From assembly GCA_002395965.1 (NCBI GenBank), contig DGVT01000047.1:7086-21515 (forward strand): a DNA stretch of 14,430 nt. The letters are read 5' to 3'. Below are positions 13,225 through 14,430 of this stretch, one piece after another (positions within the stretch are counted from its first letter, which is position 1; every line of letters begins with the position of its first letter). Source of the DNA: Porphyromonadaceae bacterium UBA4277. Its GTDB lineage: Bacteria; Bacteroidota; Bacteroidia; Bacteroidales; Muribaculaceae. Below the pieces are notes generated by a model, which saw nothing but the letters and a program-made list of their open reading frames with translations, was not told the DNA's origin and did no database searches. A program made the translations under genes and the position numbers.

Positions 13225-14001
13225 ATGGAAAAATTATTTACTAAGATTATGATGGCAACAGCATTGTGCTTTGTCGGTATTAATGGCACCATGAATGCTG
13301 CCGAGAGTGAAATTCCCACAGTTCCCGACAGGGTGTTCATCGAGGATTTCGAAATTGCCCCGGGCGAGACTAAGCTTGTGGAGGTATGGCTCGAGAGTAC
13401 AGTCTCGTGGGACATGATGTTTGCCAAATTTGAGTTGCCCGAAGGCCTGGAATTTGTGCCTATCGATGCTGAAGAATTGCCCGACACCTACACGTTTGAG
13501 CCGGTAGATGGTGATTCTAAAATGATAGCTCTGTCCACAAACTTCACTAATCAGGAATATTGGGATCCTGCCCAAGTTAACCTTTACAACAACAGGCCTA
13601 ATATTTACAGCAAGTATGGTTGTAAAATATACTACTCGCCAGATCCTGCCTTAATGATAGTGAGCGAGTTAGCTGACTTCACCTTCAATACCACCCTGCA
13701 GATAGCCCTGATGAAGGTGCGTGCAAGTGAAGGCCTGGCCAGCGAATCGACTCTGACGATGTACCAGTCATTCTTCTGGACTCCGCAGGGTGGGGTGGTC
13801 GGTGCCCAAGAGAAGGTTCAAGTGCAGGGACCAGCTACAGTTGCCCACATCAAGCGTGTGAACGGTCTGACGGCTGTTGACGACATCAGGGTTGCAGACA
13901 CAGGCGACGGGCTGTACTACGACATGCAGGGCCGTGCCATGACCGAGCCCGCCGGTGCCGGCATCTACGTGCGCAACGGCAAGAAAATCGTTGTTAGGTA
14001 A
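13225..14001 (+). CDS. Secreted protein with cohesin-like beta-sandwich pattern and conserved C-terminal tail
   Basis: The product has 258 residues with a signal peptide at 1-26 (MNAA/ES). Residues about 36-208 show the pattern of cohesin/CBM-like sandwiches: FEIAPGETKLVEVWLE (42-57), MMFAKFELPEGLEFV (64-78) and later ALMKVRASEGLASESTLTMY (161-180). In other proteins these correspond to 'PGET-x-x-V-x-(I/V)-x-L', 'F-x-L-P-x-G-L' and 'K-(V/L)-x-A-x-x...L'. The last 40 residues (YYDMQGRAMTEPAGAGIYVRNGKKIVVR at 231-258) form the tail seen on many exported Bacteroidales proteins, resembling type IX sorting tails without proof of that role. ATG at 13225 follows an AT-rich leader; no separate promoter is clear in the 129-nt gap, so co-transcription with the dockerin-like gene is likely. 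Role unknown. Confidence 0.7.
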   Translation: MEKLFTKIMMATALCFVGINGTMNAAESEIPTVPDRVFIEDFEIAPGETKLVEVWLESTVSWDMMFAKFELPEGLEFVPIDAEELPDTYTFEPVDGDSKMIALSTNFTNQEYWDPAQVNLYNNRPNIYSKYGCKIYYSPDPALMIVSELADFTFNTTLQIALMKVRASEGLASESTLTMYQSFFWTPQGGVVGAQEKVQVQGPATVAHIKRVNGLTAVDDIRVADTGDGLYYDMQGRAMTEPAGAGIYVRNGKKIVVR

Positions 14002-14028
14002 GCAGAGCTTTTTAGCTACAAGCTTTTT

Positions 14029-14076
14029 AGTAAACGAGTTTTTTAGTAAACGAGTAAACGAGTAAACGAGTAAACG
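14029..14076 (+). repeat. 8-bp tandem repeat array AGTAAACG
   Basis: One AGTAAACG unit at 14029-14036, then AGTTTTTT, then four perfect tandem units at 14045-14076. TTTTTAG precedes both groups. It begins 28 nt after the stop codon of the cohesin-like gene. Confidence 0.9.
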
Positions 14077-14077
14077 A

Positions 14078-14394
14078 GCGGGCTGACGCCCGCAGCGCGG
14101 CCCTTTATAGTGCTCGCCTCCAGCGAGGATCTGATGATGACTTGATGCCGGGGGTGTCGCTTCGTAGCGACACCCCCGGTTACTCAAATGCTCGACTTCC
14201 AGTCGAGGTTACCGCGCAATGCCGCCCTTTGCTTGAACCGACTCCCCAGTCTCAGTTCTGGCGGATTTGCAATCCGCCAGGGCTTAACGGGGGATTTGCA
14301 ATCCCCGTGCCGGCACGGCGCACCCCGCAAGCCCGTGAGGGCTTGCGGATTGCAAATCCGCAGGTTACCCGGCGGCTGGATTGCAAATCCCGCC
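14078..14394. repeat. Array of about nine different short palindromes
   Basis: Stems in order: GCGGGC/GCCCGC (14078-14093); CTCGC/GCGAG (14113-14127); a 14-bp perfect stem, 14148-14161 with 14166-14179, loop TCGT; CTCGACT/AGTCGAG (14191-14207); CTGGCGGATT/AATCCGCCAG (14258-14280); GGGGATT/AATCCCC (14290-14306); CGTGCCGGCACG (14306-14317, perfect); CCGCAAGCCC/GGGCTTGCGG (14325-14348); TGCGGATT/AATCCGCA (14344-14362); GGATT/AATCC (14378-14390). Four share a GGATT-(TGC or GCA)-AATCC core. Short frames run through it, but none resembles a protein family. Noncoding. Confidence 0.85.
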
Positions 14395-14402
14395 GAACAA
14401 GG

Positions 14403-14430
14403 TTTTTTAGTAAACAAGTAAACAAGTAAA
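14403..14430 (+). repeat. 8-bp tandem repeat array AGTAAACA, cut by window edge
   Basis: TTTTTTAG followed by AGTAAACA units (14409-14416, 14417-14424) and a partial third to the edge. Same architecture as the array at 14029-14076, but every complete unit ends in A where the first array has G. Together the two arrays bracket the palindrome region in direct orientation. Confidence 0.85.

Noticed and set aside
14142..14429. Short ORFs on both strands through the palindrome array
   Set aside because: Frames are open only because the sequence is GC-rich and palindromic; translations are Arg/Pro-rich without family resemblance.
14029..14430. CRISPR array
   Set aside because: The repeats are 8-bp tandem units without spacers, and the palindromes between them differ from one another; there are no cas genes.

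Overview
The window looks like Bacteroidales chromosome, most plausibly Prevotellaceae or Muribaculaceae. The evidence is an Na+-NQR operon of Bacteroidetes type, a TonB with the N-terminal GKNKDFGAYDLR block, promoters of the phylum form TTTG-N19/21-TAnnTTTG, and secreted proteins ending in dockerin-like or 'Y-D-x-Q-G-R...GIYVRNGKK' tails. The family placement is inference from protein style; no database was consulted.

Left part (1-5425, minus strand): an nqrABCDEF operon, with nqrF running off the left edge. It encodes the sodium-pumping NADH:quinone oxidoreductase. The key residues are visible: FMN-attachment threonines in NqrB and NqrC, paired membrane cysteines in NqrD and NqrE, and four [2Fe-2S] cysteines in NqrF. 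A good sigma-ABfr-type promoter sits just upstream of nqrA. The starts of nqrB and nqrE are best moved inward from TTG-initiated extensions to ATG codons.

Middle (5426-9100, plus strand): a divergent intergenic region, then exbB-exbD-exbD-tonB, a complete proton-motive-force transducer for TonB-dependent outer-membrane uptake. It has its own promoter, a leader of about 210 nt, and a strong intrinsic terminator at 9062-9097. The two operons therefore form a bioenergetic neighbourhood: one builds a sodium gradient, the other spends the proton motive force on outer-membrane transport.

Right part (9100-14430): an accessory region. A repeat-rich spacer leads to a predicted lipoprotein regulator (TPR sensor, one membrane span, coiled coil, LuxR-like HTH). 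This gene is a mosaic: its 5' third is very GC-rich and carries in-frame palindromic 46-bp repeats, while the rest is AT-rich. The AT-rich segment continues through the promoter and signal peptide of the next gene, a small secreted protein. Then come an orphan signal-peptide ORF, a secreted protein with a single dockerin-like EF-hand repeat, and a secreted protein with a cohesin-like fold pattern. The window closes with an array of about nine different short palindromes enclosed by 8-bp tandem repeats. The mosaic regulator, the palindrome array and the cohesin/dockerin-like pair are the most interesting items. No tRNA, rRNA, CRISPR array or transposase was seen.
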